From the NCBI GenBank assembly GCA_014804675.1, contig JAAUZH010000009.1, forward strand, positions 97,684-161,683: a DNA stretch of 64,000 nucleotides. The letters are read 5' to 3'. The notes beneath the pieces are model-generated. The model searched no databases and had not been told where the DNA came from. It saw only the letters and a program-made list of their open reading frames with translations. Of the stretch, positions 41,567 through 50,193 are shown piece after piece. Source of the stretch: Lachnospiraceae bacterium. Lineage in GTDB: Bacteria > Bacillota > Clostridia > Lachnospirales > Lachnospiraceae. Position 1 is the stretch's first letter. Every line of letters starts with the position of its first letter. The translations under genes and the position numbers were made by a program.

Positions 41567-43351
41567 ATGGCTAACTGGTATGTGGCAGCAAAAAAAGCAG
41601 ATTTTAATCAAATCGCACAGAAATTCGGCATTAGTCCCGTGCTTGCCAGAATTATAAGGAACCGGGATATTATTACAGAAGAAGAAATAGAAGTATTTTT
41701 GCATGGCACCATAAAAGACTTGCATTCGCCTTTTTTATTGAAGGATATGGACAAGGCAGTGGAAATTATCTGGGAAAAAGTAAAAAATGGCAGGAAAATC
41801 CGGATTATCGGAGATTATGATATCGATGGAGTTTGTTCCGCCTATATTCTGGAAAAGGGGCTGAAGGAGTCAGGAGCCTTGGTGGATACTGTGATTCCCC
41901 ACCGGATCAGGGACGGCTATGGATTAAATGATGAACTGATCAAAGAGGCAAAGGCCGCAGGGGTGGATACGATACTTACCTGTGATAACGGTATTGCGGC
42001 TATGGAGCAGATTGCCCTTGCCAAAGAGCTTGGTATGTCGATTGTGGTTACGGATCATCATGAAGTGCCTTATGAAGAAGCAGATGGAGGGAAAAAATAT
42101 CTTCTGCCAAAAGCGGATGCAGTTATTGATCCGAAACAGGAGGACTGCCCTTATCCCTATAAGGGAATTTGCGGCGCAGTAGTAGCCTATAAATTTATAC
42201 AGGCTTTTTATGGTTTTCGCACATTGGATTTTTCGGAAGGCGGCAAGGGGATGGAGACTTTGCAGGAGCTGTTCTGTTTTGCTGCCTTTGCTACCATTGG
42301 TGATGTTATGGAGCTTACTGGTGAAAACCGCATTTTTGTAAAATATGGACTTCCTCTTATGGAAAAAACAGAAAATCCGGGTCTGAAGGCATTGATTCTG
42401 GCAAACGGCCTTGCCGGGAGCAGGCTGACGCCTTATCATGTGGGATTCGTGCTGGGACCCTGCATCAATGCTACCGGCCGTCTGGATACGGCAGAAAGGG
42501 CGCTGCAGCTTTTCGCCTCGGAAGATGAAAGAGAAGCGGCGATGATTGCAGGGGATTTAAAAGCATTCAATGACAGCCGGAAGGATTTGACCGCAAAAGG
42601 TATGGAAGAAGCGGTGAAGCTGGTAGAGGGCACGGATTTAAAGAAGGATCATGTCTTAGTAGTATATTTGCCGGAATGCCATGAAAGTCTGGCAGGCATC
42701 ATTGCCGGAAGGCTTAGGGAAAAGTATGGGAAACCGGTCTTTGTGCTTACGAAAGGGGAAGAAGAGGTAAAGGGCTCCGGCAGAAGCATCGAGGCATTCC
42801 ATATGTATGAGAATATGACAAAGGTGAAGGATCTGTTTCTGAAATATGGCGGGCACAAGCTGGCAGCAGGTTTATCCATAAAAGAAGAACGGGTGGAAGA
42901 GTTTCGGGAGAGAATCAACGGAATAAGCTGTCTGACGGAAAAGGATTTTGAAGAAACGGTACACATTGATGTTCCTATGCCCATTGCCTATGGCACTATG
43001 GAGTTTGTAAGGGAACTGAGGAAGCTGGAGCCTTATGGCGTTGGCAATAAAAAGCCTTTGTTTGCTGAAAAAAATATTTCATTTTTAAGAGGCAGACTTC
43101 TGGGGAAAAACGGAAATGTGCTTAAGTGTATGCTGGAAGATGAAAGAGGATATCAAGTGGAAGCAATTTATTTTGGAGATACCAGGCAATTGCTTTGGGA
43201 TTTTGAACAGCAGTTTGGAAACAGCCAGGTGGAGCTGTTCTTACATGGTAAGAGCAATGAGATAAAGGCAGTAATTGCCTATTATCCTGATATCAATGAA
43301 TTTAGAGGACAAAAAAGCCTGCAATTAGTTATAATGAATTATAGCTTTTAA
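41567..43351 (+). CDS. recJ: Single-stranded-DNA-specific exonuclease RecJ
   Basis: 594 residues. DHH phosphoesterase motifs: RIIGDYDIDGVCSAYIL near 85, LTCDNGI near 138 and VVTDHHEVPYE near 160. The DHHA1 domain has GSGRSIEAFHMY and YGGHKLAAGLSI near 405-440, followed by a RecJ-type OB fold to the end. It degrades single strands 5' to 3' in recombination and mismatch repair. Length is at the short end of the family but all catalytic motifs are present. Poor RBS (AGGAATAAGG) before ATG 41567. Confidence 0.96.
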   Translation: MANWYVAAKKADFNQIAQKFGISPVLARIIRNRDIITEEEIEVFLHGTIKDLHSPFLLKDMDKAVEIIWEKVKNGRKIRIIGDYDIDGVCSAYILEKGLKESGALVDTVIPHRIRDGYGLNDELIKEAKAAGVDTILTCDNGIAAMEQIALAKELGMSIVVTDHHEVPYEEADGGKKYLLPKADAVIDPKQEDCPYPYKGICGAVVAYKFIQAFYGFRTLDFSEGGKGMETLQELFCFAAFATIGDVMELTGENRIFVKYGLPLMEKTENPGLKALILANGLAGSRLTPYHVGFVLGPCINATGRLDTAERALQLFASEDEREAAMIAGDLKAFNDSRKDLTAKGMEEAVKLVEGTDLKKDHVLVVYLPECHESLAGIIAGRLREKYGKPVFVLTKGEEEVKGSGRSIEAFHMYENMTKVKDLFLKYGGHKLAAGLSIKEERVEEFRERINGISCLTEKDFEETVHIDVPMPIAYGTMEFVRELRKLEPYGVGNKKPLFAEKNISFLRGRLLGKNGNVLKCMLEDERGYQVEAIYFGDTRQLLWDFEQQFGNSQVELFLHGKSNEIKAVIAYYPDINEFRGQKSLQLVIMNYSF

Positions 43352-43397
43352 CGGATAAAAGAAAGTACAAACATATCAACAGGAAGGAAGTGGAAGG

Positions 43398-44327
43398 ATG
43401 ATTTTGACGGTTACATTAAATCCGGCAGTAGATAAAACCTGTCAGGTGGCCCGACTGGTAAAGGGACAGGTAAATCGCATGACAGAATGCAAAAATCTGG
43501 CAGGAGGAAAGGGAATCAACGTAACAAAAGTACTGCGTCAATATAAGGAAGAAGTCAATGCCACCGGCTTCTTAGGCGGTTATAACGGTATGTTCATTTC
43601 GGATGAATTAGAACGGATAGGGGCAAAAAGCGCCTTTACGAAAACAGCAAGAGAGACCAGGACAAATATAAATATTATTTCTGAGGATGGTTATGTAACG
43701 GAAGTATTGGAGCCAGGACCGGAAATTTCCGAACAGGAACGAATCAATTTTTTAGACCAGTTTTATGCACTGGTAAATGAAAGTGAGATTATCGTTATTT
43801 CAGGAAGCATGGCTCCGGGACTGGAAGAGGATTATTATGCCAAAATGATAGAAATCTGTCATCAGGCAGGAAAAAAGGTGATGGTGGATACCAGCGGGGA
43901 GCCATTAAAAAAAGCCATTGAGGCAAAGCCTTATCTGATTAAGCCCAATAAACGGGAGTTAGAATATGTGGTAGGAAAAAGACTGGATAATGAAGAGGAA
44001 TTATTGGCGGCCGCAAAGGAATTAAAGAATAAGGGAATAGAAGTGGTGGTTGTGACCATGGGGGCTAAAGGGCTTATTTGTGCTACAAAGGAACAGACAT
44101 ACCGGGTAGTCCCGCCGAAAGTAAAGACCCTGAATACAGTAGGAAGCGGCGATTGTGCTATAGCGGTTTTGACCATGGGCATAAAAAACAGGGAACCTTT
44201 TGAAGAAGTACTAAAAAAAGCGGTAGCCCTTTCCGCTGCCAATGTGACGACCCTGGAAAACGGACAAATCCCTATGGAAAAGGTGCGTGAAATTTACCGG
44301 GAAGTAGAAGTTTTTAAGTTTTCTTAA
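43398..44327 (+). CDS. 1-phosphofructokinase-type sugar kinase (PfkB family)
   Basis: 309 residues, ribokinase fold. Substrate side: TLNPAVDKT at 6-14 and NLAGGKGINVTKVLRQY near 34-50. Nucleotide side: KPNKREL near 182 and VGSGDCAIAV near 252, with the catalytic Asp. The pattern fits the FruK/LacC group (1-phosphofructokinase or tagatose-6-phosphate kinase); the substrate cannot be settled because no PTS or lac genes are adjacent. GGAAGGAAG precedes ATG 43398. Confidence 0.92.
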   Translation: MILTVTLNPAVDKTCQVARLVKGQVNRMTECKNLAGGKGINVTKVLRQYKEEVNATGFLGGYNGMFISDELERIGAKSAFTKTARETRTNINIISEDGYVTEVLEPGPEISEQERINFLDQFYALVNESEIIVISGSMAPGLEEDYYAKMIEICHQAGKKVMVDTSGEPLKKAIEAKPYLIKPNKRELEYVVGKRLDNEEELLAAAKELKNKGIEVVVVTMGAKGLICATKEQTYRVVPPKVKTLNTVGSGDCAIAVLTMGIKNREPFEEVLKKAVALSAANVTTLENGQIPMEKVREIYREVEVFKFS

Positions 44328-44353
44328 TTCTTTTTCGTATATTTTTAGAAAAA

Positions 44354-44396
44354 AAACACATTTTAAACACATTTATCCTTTATAGTAGTAGTCAAG
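44354..44396 (+). promoter_or_regulatory. Activator-type direct repeats and -10 of small-RNA candidate 1
   Basis: AAACACA occurs at 44354-44360 and 44365-44371, one helical turn (11 nt) apart. The second copy overlaps the -35 position of a TATAGT -10 (44391-44396). The same layout recurs upstream of candidate 2. Confidence 0.6.
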
Positions 44397-44402
44397 ATAG
44401 TT

Positions 44403-44476
44403 GAATTTAGTTTCACTATCTCCCCCCCTCATAAGAATTCAACAAGGAGGCCTTCGGTATTGCCGGAGGTTTCTTT
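44403..44476 (+). ncRNA. Small-RNA candidate 1 with C7 motif
   Basis: Predicted transcript of about 74 nt with no reading frame. GTTGAATT (44400-44407) can pair with AATTCAAC (44436-44443), holding TATCTCCCCCCCTCATAA in the loop; alternatively AGATAG pairs with CTATCT. It ends in a terminator, CCTTCGG (44451-44457) with CCGGAGG (44463-44469), then TTTCTTT. A 28-nt block from 44414 is nearly identical to one in candidate 2. The C7 run could pair with G-rich ribosome binding sites. No RNA family is recognised. Confidence 0.65.
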
Positions 44477-44571
44477 GCGTGAATCGCTATGGAAAAGCTA
44501 AAATGGTGGAGAAAGATAAATGTTTGGATTTTAGTTTTTCTTAATTTTTTATTATAATTTTTTTATAAATT

Positions 44572-44614
44572 AAACACAATTTGAACACAAATTGTGTTTA
44601 ATATAAAATACTGT
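44572..44614 (+). promoter_or_regulatory. Activator-type direct repeats and -10 of small-RNA candidate 2
   Basis: AAACACA (44572-44578) and GAACACA (44583-44589), 11 nt apart, then a -10-like TACTGT at 44609-44614. The distance from the second repeat to the -10 is identical to that in candidate 1. Confidence 0.55.
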
Positions 44615-44618
44615 AATA

Positions 44619-44706
44619 AGGTAGTGAACCACGACTCACTATCTCCCCCCCTCATAAAAATTCATTTTATAAAACAGCCTCTGGTTTTTGCCAGAGGCTG
44701 TTTTGA
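44619..44706 (+). ncRNA. Small-RNA candidate 2 with C7 motif
   Basis: Predicted transcript of about 88 nt. A 5' stem TAGTGA/TCACTA leaves the C7 block (44645-44651) single-stranded. A strong terminator follows: AACAGCCTCTGG (44673-44684) with CCAGAGGCTGTT (44691-44702), then T-rich sequence. The shared block with candidate 1 differs at one position in 28, while the flanks differ, so the block is the conserved functional part. The downstream debranching-enzyme gene has its own promoter, so this is not simply its leader. Confidence 0.65.
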
Positions 44707-44731
44707 TTTGTAAAATGGAGTGTGTTATACT
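44703..44731 (+). promoter_or_regulatory. Promoter of the debranching-enzyme gene
   Basis: TTGATT (44703-44708), 17-nt spacer, extended -10 TGT-TATACT (44726-44731). The -35 overlaps the T-run of the preceding terminator. Confidence 0.75.
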
Positions 44732-44794
44732 TACAGAAAACGAAAACCAAGTACTCTGGCTAAAAGATACTTAACAGAAAGGAAAAGGTGTAGC

Positions 44795-46837
44795 ATGGAC
44801 GTAAAATATCGTTTGGGGAGAAGTGCTTTTCGCACTTTAAAAGATGGAATGGAAAAAGAATGGCTGGTGACAAATGGTATAGGAGGATTTGCAAACGGCT
44901 GTGTATCAGGAGCAAACCACCGGTTGTTTTCCGGATATCTGACAGCTTCTTTTCATCCGCCGGTGGATAGAAAAGTGATTTGGTCCGGTACCCATGAAGC
45001 GGTAAGCTTTCCAAAACAGCAGAGGGAAGTGGATTTGGCATCTCAGGCTTACGTAGGGGAGGAAAGGAACGGGCAGGTTTATTTGAACAGCTTTGAGCTG
45101 GATGTAGTTCCCACTTATATATATCAGGTAGATGATATGACAATCCGAAAAACAATCGGCATGGCATATGGAAAAAATGCGTCAGCGGTTACTTATGAAA
45201 TAGAGGCAGGAAAGGAAGGCGGCGAATTTCATATAACGCCCTTATTTAAGTTTACGAACCCGGGGGAAGGGGCAGAGCCGGACCGGCTGGATTTTCGGAA
45301 GGAAATAACGGGACATAAGCTTACATTAGTGCCAAAGGAGGATGAGAAGAAAAAAATAGTGTTCCTGACTTCGGAAGGCACTTATTTTGACAGAAGGAAG
45401 CTGCCTGTTTCCATGGCTACTCCGAATTATCTGATAGAAGAAAATACGTATTATCCTTTGGAAAACAGAACTGGATATTTAGGACTTGATAACCATGCGA
45501 CTCCTTATGATGTAGTTGTTTCTTTTAAGCCCTTTGAGAAGAAACGCTTTTATCTGCTGTGTGGCGCAGAGGATATGGAAAACCCCGGACTTGAGCCATG
45601 GCTGGAAGGGGCGGATGGCTTTCAGATCATAAGGGAATGCAGGGAAAGAGTTTATGGGCTGATGGAGGAAATGCCAAAGGACCTGCTTGCCAGACGTCTT
45701 GCATGGAGTGGAGATCATTTTATTGTAAAAAGAGAATCCACCGGTTTAAAGACCATTTTGGCAGGCTTTCCCTGGTTTATGGACTGGGGGAGGGACACGA
45801 TGATTGCCCTGCAGGGGCTTACCCTTTGCACGGGCAGGTTTCAGGATGCAAAGGAAATTCTGGAATCCTTCAGCATGTACGTAAAAGACGGAATGCTGCC
45901 AAACGTATTTCCAAACAGCGCAGGGGAAGAGCCTATGTATAATACCATTGATGCTTCCCTGTGGTATTTTTATTCCGTCCATAAATATCTGGAATATACT
46001 GGTGACTATGACTTTATAAGAGAAAAGATATATCCATGCTTAAAGGAAATTGCTGCCGCATATAAAAGGGGCACCCGTTTTTCCATTAAAATGGATGAGG
46101 ATGGGCTGATTCAGGGAGGAAGCGACTTAGACCAGCTTACCTGGATGGATGTGCGGGTAGGAGAACTGGTAGTGACCCCAAGACATGGAAAAGCGGTGGA
46201 AATCAATGCGCTCTGGTATAATGCCCTTCGGATTATGGAAAAGCTGGCAGAAGCCTTTGGGGAAGAGGCTTCTGACTATGGGAAGCTTGCCGGGCAGGTA
46301 AAAAGTGTATATTCGGATACGTTCTGGAATGAAGAGGCAGGCTGCTTGTATGATGTGGTAAATGGAGAGCAAAAGGATGCTTCCATACGTCCCAATCAGA
46401 TTTGGGCGGTGTCCCTGCCCTATTCCCTTTTAAGCAGGGAACAGGAAAAAAAGATTGTGGATACAGTATATGAGCAGCTTTATACCCCCTACGGGCTGCG
46501 AAGCCTGTCCAACAGGGATAAGGCATATAAAAAGGAATATATCGGAAAGCTGTTCAATCGGGATCTGGCATATCATATGGGAACTGCCTGGGGCTTTTTA
46601 TCCGGCGGCTTTATTACTGCATACTGTAAGGTAAATGAGTATAAGAAGGAAGCAATCAAAAAAGCAGAGGAAATGTGCCTGTGCTTTCAGGATCAGATGG
46701 AGGATGGCTGCTTGAATGGAATAGCGGAAATCTTTGACGGGGACTTTGCCTGCACTTCCAGAGGCTGCTTCAACCAGGCATGGAGTGTGGGAGAGGTGCT
46801 GAGGGCTTATATGGAAGATGTGCTTCCGAACAAATAA
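44795..46837 (+). CDS. Glycogen debranching enzyme (amylo-alpha-1,6-glucosidase type)
   Basis: 680 residues. The N-terminal beta domain begins EWLVTNGIGGFANGCVSGAN, typical of bacterial GDE. The C-terminal (alpha/alpha)6 barrel has PWFMDWGRDTMIALQGL, GGSDLDQLTWMDVRVG, TPRHGKAVEINALWYNAL and SIRPNQIWAVSLP. Acidic residues in WGRD and DLDQ fit catalysis of alpha-1,6 branch removal. Start is ATG 44795 behind AAGGTG; an upstream in-frame ATG lies before the transcription start. No other glycogen gene is in the window; the adjacent PfkB-type kinase is also sugar-linked. Confidence 0.94.
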   Translation: MDVKYRLGRSAFRTLKDGMEKEWLVTNGIGGFANGCVSGANHRLFSGYLTASFHPPVDRKVIWSGTHEAVSFPKQQREVDLASQAYVGEERNGQVYLNSFELDVVPTYIYQVDDMTIRKTIGMAYGKNASAVTYEIEAGKEGGEFHITPLFKFTNPGEGAEPDRLDFRKEITGHKLTLVPKEDEKKKIVFLTSEGTYFDRRKLPVSMATPNYLIEENTYYPLENRTGYLGLDNHATPYDVVVSFKPFEKKRFYLLCGAEDMENPGLEPWLEGADGFQIIRECRERVYGLMEEMPKDLLARRLAWSGDHFIVKRESTGLKTILAGFPWFMDWGRDTMIALQGLTLCTGRFQDAKEILESFSMYVKDGMLPNVFPNSAGEEPMYNTIDASLWYFYSVHKYLEYTGDYDFIREKIYPCLKEIAAAYKRGTRFSIKMDEDGLIQGGSDLDQLTWMDVRVGELVVTPRHGKAVEINALWYNALRIMEKLAEAFGEEASDYGKLAGQVKSVYSDTFWNEEAGCLYDVVNGEQKDASIRPNQIWAVSLPYSLLSREQEKKIVDTVYEQLYTPYGLRSLSNRDKAYKKEYIGKLFNRDLAYHMGTAWGFLSGGFITAYCKVNEYKKEAIKKAEEMCLCFQDQMEDGCLNGIAEIFDGDFACTSRGCFNQAWSVGEVLRAYMEDVLPNK

Positions 46838-46980
46838 GGAAGAGGAATGGTTTTCTGCAACAAATACCATATGCACAAAATATTCACAACATAAAAAGGG
46901 CTGTCCACTACATGTTTTCTGTGGAGAATTAAATCGATACCCGATATAAATATAACATCTAGTTGTCAGGAGGTGAAAAG

Positions 46981-47706
46981 GTGCAGATTGGCGTATGTGA
47001 TGACCAGAAAGAAATCCGGGAGCTGATTATGGATAAAGTAAAGAAGCTTTATCCGGCGGAAGCTGTGACAGCCTATCGGTCAGGGCAGGAAATATTGGAT
47101 ACCTTGCAGCTTCCGGATATCCTGTTTCTTGACATACAGATGCCGGAAATGGATGGAATGGAAACTGCCAGAGAACTTCGAAAACGAAATCAGCAGATGA
47201 TGATTATTTTTGTGACTGTAACGAAGGACTATGTATTTCAGTCATTTGATGTTGGAGCGTTTCATTATCTTGTTAAGCCATTTGAAGATGAGAAATTGGC
47301 AGAAGTTCTGGAAAATGCTGTCAGGAAGTTTAAGGAAAGAAAGATGGGGACCATGAGCGGGAAAAAGGAAATGCCGAGCCTGATGGTAACCACAAAGGGG
47401 AAGCACATTACCATCCCTTTAGAAGAGGTTGTATATGCAGAGGTGTTCGACCGGAAAATCATCATCCACACGATGGATGCGGATATAGAATACTATGGGA
47501 AAATGAAAGAATTGGAGAAAAAAGCAGGAGACGATTTTTACCGTCCCCATAGGGCCTATCTGATAAATTTCAATTTTATCAAGAGGTATGATGCCACAAC
47601 TATTTATTTAAAAAGGGGACAGGCATTTATGGCAAAGCAGAATTATCAGGACTTTGTCAAATGCTATTTAAGATTCAATCAGAGAAAGGGAAAGGGAAAG
47701 GAATAG
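46981..47706 (+). CDS. AgrA-like LytTR response regulator
   Basis: 241 residues. The receiver has acidic D7/D8, phosphoacceptor D51 (LFLDIQMPEMDG), T79 and K99. The LytTR domain (about 135-238) has IPLEEVVYAEVFDRKIIIH and FYRPHRAYLINFNFI. The start is GTG 46981, placed by AGGAGGTG (46968-46975); reading frame is open back to 46963. It precedes the sensor kinase gene by 3 nt, forming a complete two-component pair like AgrA/AgrC or peptide-sensing ComE-type systems. The signal is unknown. Confidence 0.93.
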   Translation: MQIGVCDDQKEIRELIMDKVKKLYPAEAVTAYRSGQEILDTLQLPDILFLDIQMPEMDGMETARELRKRNQQMMIIFVTVTKDYVFQSFDVGAFHYLVKPFEDEKLAEVLENAVRKFKERKMGTMSGKKEMPSLMVTTKGKHITIPLEEVVYAEVFDRKIIIHTMDADIEYYGKMKELEKKAGDDFYRPHRAYLINFNFIKRYDATTIYLKRGQAFMAKQNYQDFVKCYLRFNQRKGKGKE

Positions 47707-47709
47707 AGC

Positions 47710-49131
47710 ATGGCGCATATTGTAATTTATGAGGAAGCCATCTACTATATGCTGCCGGTAGCAGAGGCGCTTATCAGGGGATATTGTTTTTATTATCTGG
47801 TAAAGCCATTTATGATTTCCAAAGTGATGCCGGAAGACATATGTGTCCCGGGAAGTATACGTGTATCTGCAGCAAAAAAGAAAATAAGTGTATTTTTGCT
47901 TGGCGGGGCATATTTTTTGACGATGCTGCTGTTTTATACTATGCCGCTGCATACAGATGCGTATACGGCATATGGTATATGCAGCTTTCTCATGTTTCTT
48001 TTTATTTGCTGGATTGACCGGAGAAATTATAGGCAGAAAGCATTTCTTGTGATGATATTTTTTTCCTTAAGCTGGCTTTCCTCTGCAATGGCGGAAATTC
48101 TATATGACAACCTATATGCGTTTGCTGAAAATACGGACTATATGAAGAATCATCCGGACCTGTCACTTGCTCTGTACGCAGGAGTATGTGTGTTTTACCT
48201 GACTATGGAGTTTGTGTTTACCACAGTTGGAATCCGGCAGGTTTTAAAGGTTTACAGAAGCAAAAATGCGGATATGGAAAACAAGGAACTGATTATGCTG
48301 ATACTCCCTTCCCTTATGGGAGTCATGGCATACAAAATCATTCAGAATCATCGCATGGTCTATATCCTGGAGGGTGGAAAGGATGCTTATGAAATTTTGA
48401 TCGTGTTGTTTTATGTAGCAGCTGTCATTGCCATTGTTGTGGTCATTGTGCTATATCAGGATATCAAGGCAAAGCAGGAAGAGAACCGGCAGGCAGAACT
48501 TCTGGCCGTACAGATTGGCAGCCTCAGGCGGCATATTGAACAGGTGGAAAGCCTGTATCAGAATATCCGAAGCGTCAGGCATGATATGACAAATCATATC
48601 CTTACCCTGGAAAGGCTTTATGAAGGAAATAAAACAGAAGAAGCCAGAGCTTATGGGAAAGACCTGGCGGCAGAGCTTTCCCGGATGACAGGCGGAATAG
48701 AAAGCGGAAATCCTGTAACGAATGTGATTTTACAGGAGTTTAAAAAGGAAGCAGGAAAAAAGAAAATAGCCTTCCATTCAGAATTTCATTATCCTATGGA
48801 TTCCAAGATCAATGTCTTTGACATCAGTATAATCTTAAACAATGCTTTGCAGAATGCAGTGGAAAATACGGAGAAAGAAATGGTAAAGCATATTTCCATT
48901 GTGTCCTACCGCAGGAATAATGCCTATATAATAGAAATCTGCAATAGTTTTACGGGAAGCTTACAGTGGAATGTGGAAAATGGGCTGCCAGTTACAACAA
49001 AAGAAAAAATGGATGGTCATGGATACGGGCTGTCCAATATCCGCAGGGTGGCAGGAAAATATGCTGGAGATATAGACATTGCATTAAAAAATGAAGAGTT
49101 TTGCCTCTGTATTATGTTGATGATAGAATAA
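47710..49131 (+). CDS. AgrC-like sensor histidine kinase (GHKL type)
   Basis: 473 residues. About six membrane helices occupy residues 10-260 with no large extracellular loop. The dimerisation helix contains RHDMTNH with phosphoacceptor His291. The GHKL ATPase domain follows (NNALQNAVENTEKEM near 377, GHGYGLSNIRRVAGKY near 437). This architecture senses peptide or membrane signals and phosphorylates the regulator encoded just before it. No precursor-processing or export gene (AgrB type) is nearby, so the ligand may be made elsewhere. Confidence 0.93.
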   Translation: MAHIVIYEEAIYYMLPVAEALIRGYCFYYLVKPFMISKVMPEDICVPGSIRVSAAKKKISVFLLGGAYFLTMLLFYTMPLHTDAYTAYGICSFLMFLFICWIDRRNYRQKAFLVMIFFSLSWLSSAMAEILYDNLYAFAENTDYMKNHPDLSLALYAGVCVFYLTMEFVFTTVGIRQVLKVYRSKNADMENKELIMLILPSLMGVMAYKIIQNHRMVYILEGGKDAYEILIVLFYVAAVIAIVVVIVLYQDIKAKQEENRQAELLAVQIGSLRRHIEQVESLYQNIRSVRHDMTNHILTLERLYEGNKTEEARAYGKDLAAELSRMTGGIESGNPVTNVILQEFKKEAGKKKIAFHSEFHYPMDSKINVFDISIILNNALQNAVENTEKEMVKHISIVSYRRNNAYIIEICNSFTGSLQWNVENGLPVTTKEKMDGHGYGLSNIRRVAGKYAGDIDIALKNEEFCLCIMLMIE

Positions 49132-49137
49132 AGAAAG

Positions 49138-49181
49138 AACCTTTTATACCAGAAAGTACCATCTGGCATAGGAGGTTTTTT
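49138..49181 (+). terminator. Terminator after the two-component pair
   Basis: AACCTTTTATACCAGA (49138-49153) pairs with TCTGGCATAGGAGGTT (49162-49177) over 16 positions with one mismatch and two G-T pairs, followed by six T. Confidence 0.85.
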
Positions 49182-49228
49182 AAGTTTACAGCAGAAAAAG
49201 GTCGTTCCACGCAATGGAGGTTTAGTTT

Positions 49229-49267
49229 ATGAAATACAGAACCGAAAAGCTAATTAGGAATAAGTGA
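49229..49267 (+). CDS. Possible 12-residue basic peptide
   Basis: A very short frame, MKYRTEKLIRNK, with GGAGG at 49216-49220 and a good 8-nt spacer. It lies between the kinase terminator and the FlxA-like gene. There is no signal sequence. It may be a leader peptide or chance; I include it because the ribosome binding site is strong and well placed. Confidence 0.3.
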   Translation: MKYRTEKLIRNK

Positions 49268-49308
49268 AAAGGATTTCCAATTAAATTTTTATCAAGGAGG
49301 ACACAAAA

Positions 49309-50088
49309 ATGACAATTAGTAGTATCAATGGAGTGAACACACAAGCAGGACAGATGGGAATGAGCCAGACGACGGATTCTTACAGCCGGAATATTCAAAA
49401 CCAGATTGCCACTGCACAAGAGCAGCTGCAGGAGCTTTCTTCCAATGAGAATATGACACTGGAAGAAAAAGCCAAGAAACGGCAGGAAATACAGAAGCAG
49501 ATCAGTGATTTGAATGTGCAGCTGAGACAGCACCAGATAGAGCAGCGCAGAAAGAAACAGCAGGAAAAAAATTCTTCGTCGGATGATATGCTGGGCGGTA
49601 CGGGAAATGCAGGAGGTGCAAAGGCAGGAAGCCAAAGCACAGGGCTTTCCCAGGCAAGCATGACAGCCATTATTTCAGCGGATAACTCCATGAAACAGGC
49701 CAGGATACAGGGCAACGTGGCAACAAGAATGGAAGGAAGAGCAGGAGTTTTGAAGTCTGAAATAAAGCAGGATGCAGGCAACGGGGCAAGCGTAGAGAGA
49801 AAGGAAGGGGAGCTGGCTGACATTGAGCAGAAAGCGCAGGCAGCCACAGCATCTCAGATTTCTACTTTGGCAGATGCAAGCAGGACGATGAAGGAAGCGG
49901 CAAAAGCAGACAGCAAGGCGGAAAAGACAGATGACAAGGACACAAAAACCGCAAGTGCAAAAGGGAACGATTCAGAAGAAAATGTAAATACACAGTCATA
50001 CATTTCTGGTGCAGAGAGTACATCCCCGGCCGAAACCACAGTATCACCCCAGCCGGCAGTATATAAATCGGTGGACATTCGTTTGTAG
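49309..50088 (+). CDS. FlxA-like coiled-coil protein
   Basis: 259 residues. Residues 18-85 fit the FlxA-like family: YSRNIQNQIATAQEQLQEL, then TLEEKAKKRQEIQKQISDL and LRQHQIEQRRKKQQ. The rest is Ala/Ser/Lys-rich, low in hydrophobics and probably extended. There is no signal peptide. E. coli flxA is flagellar-sigma dependent but its function is unknown; no flagellar gene is present here, so that link does not carry over. AAGGAGG precedes ATG 49309. It follows the two-component pair after a terminator. Confidence 0.8.
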   Translation: MTISSINGVNTQAGQMGMSQTTDSYSRNIQNQIATAQEQLQELSSNENMTLEEKAKKRQEIQKQISDLNVQLRQHQIEQRRKKQQEKNSSSDDMLGGTGNAGGAKAGSQSTGLSQASMTAIISADNSMKQARIQGNVATRMEGRAGVLKSEIKQDAGNGASVERKEGELADIEQKAQAATASQISTLADASRTMKEAAKADSKAEKTDDKDTKTASAKGNDSEENVNTQSYISGAESTSPAETTVSPQPAVYKSVDIRL

Positions 50089-50193
50089 TATGCTTCCAGA
50101 AAAATTAAAACTGCACAATTGATAAAAATTTTCAACAAAAAGCCAAATCAATTAACGCCTAATAACGCATAACAGGCAGCCTTTCGATACCCA

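Noticed and set aside
46848..46895. 15-codon frame (MVFCNKYHMHKIFTT) before the AgrA-like gene as a signal peptide precursor
   Set aside because: The ribosome-binding-like purines are only about one base from the ATG and overlap the end of the debranching-enzyme gene; nothing else supports translation.
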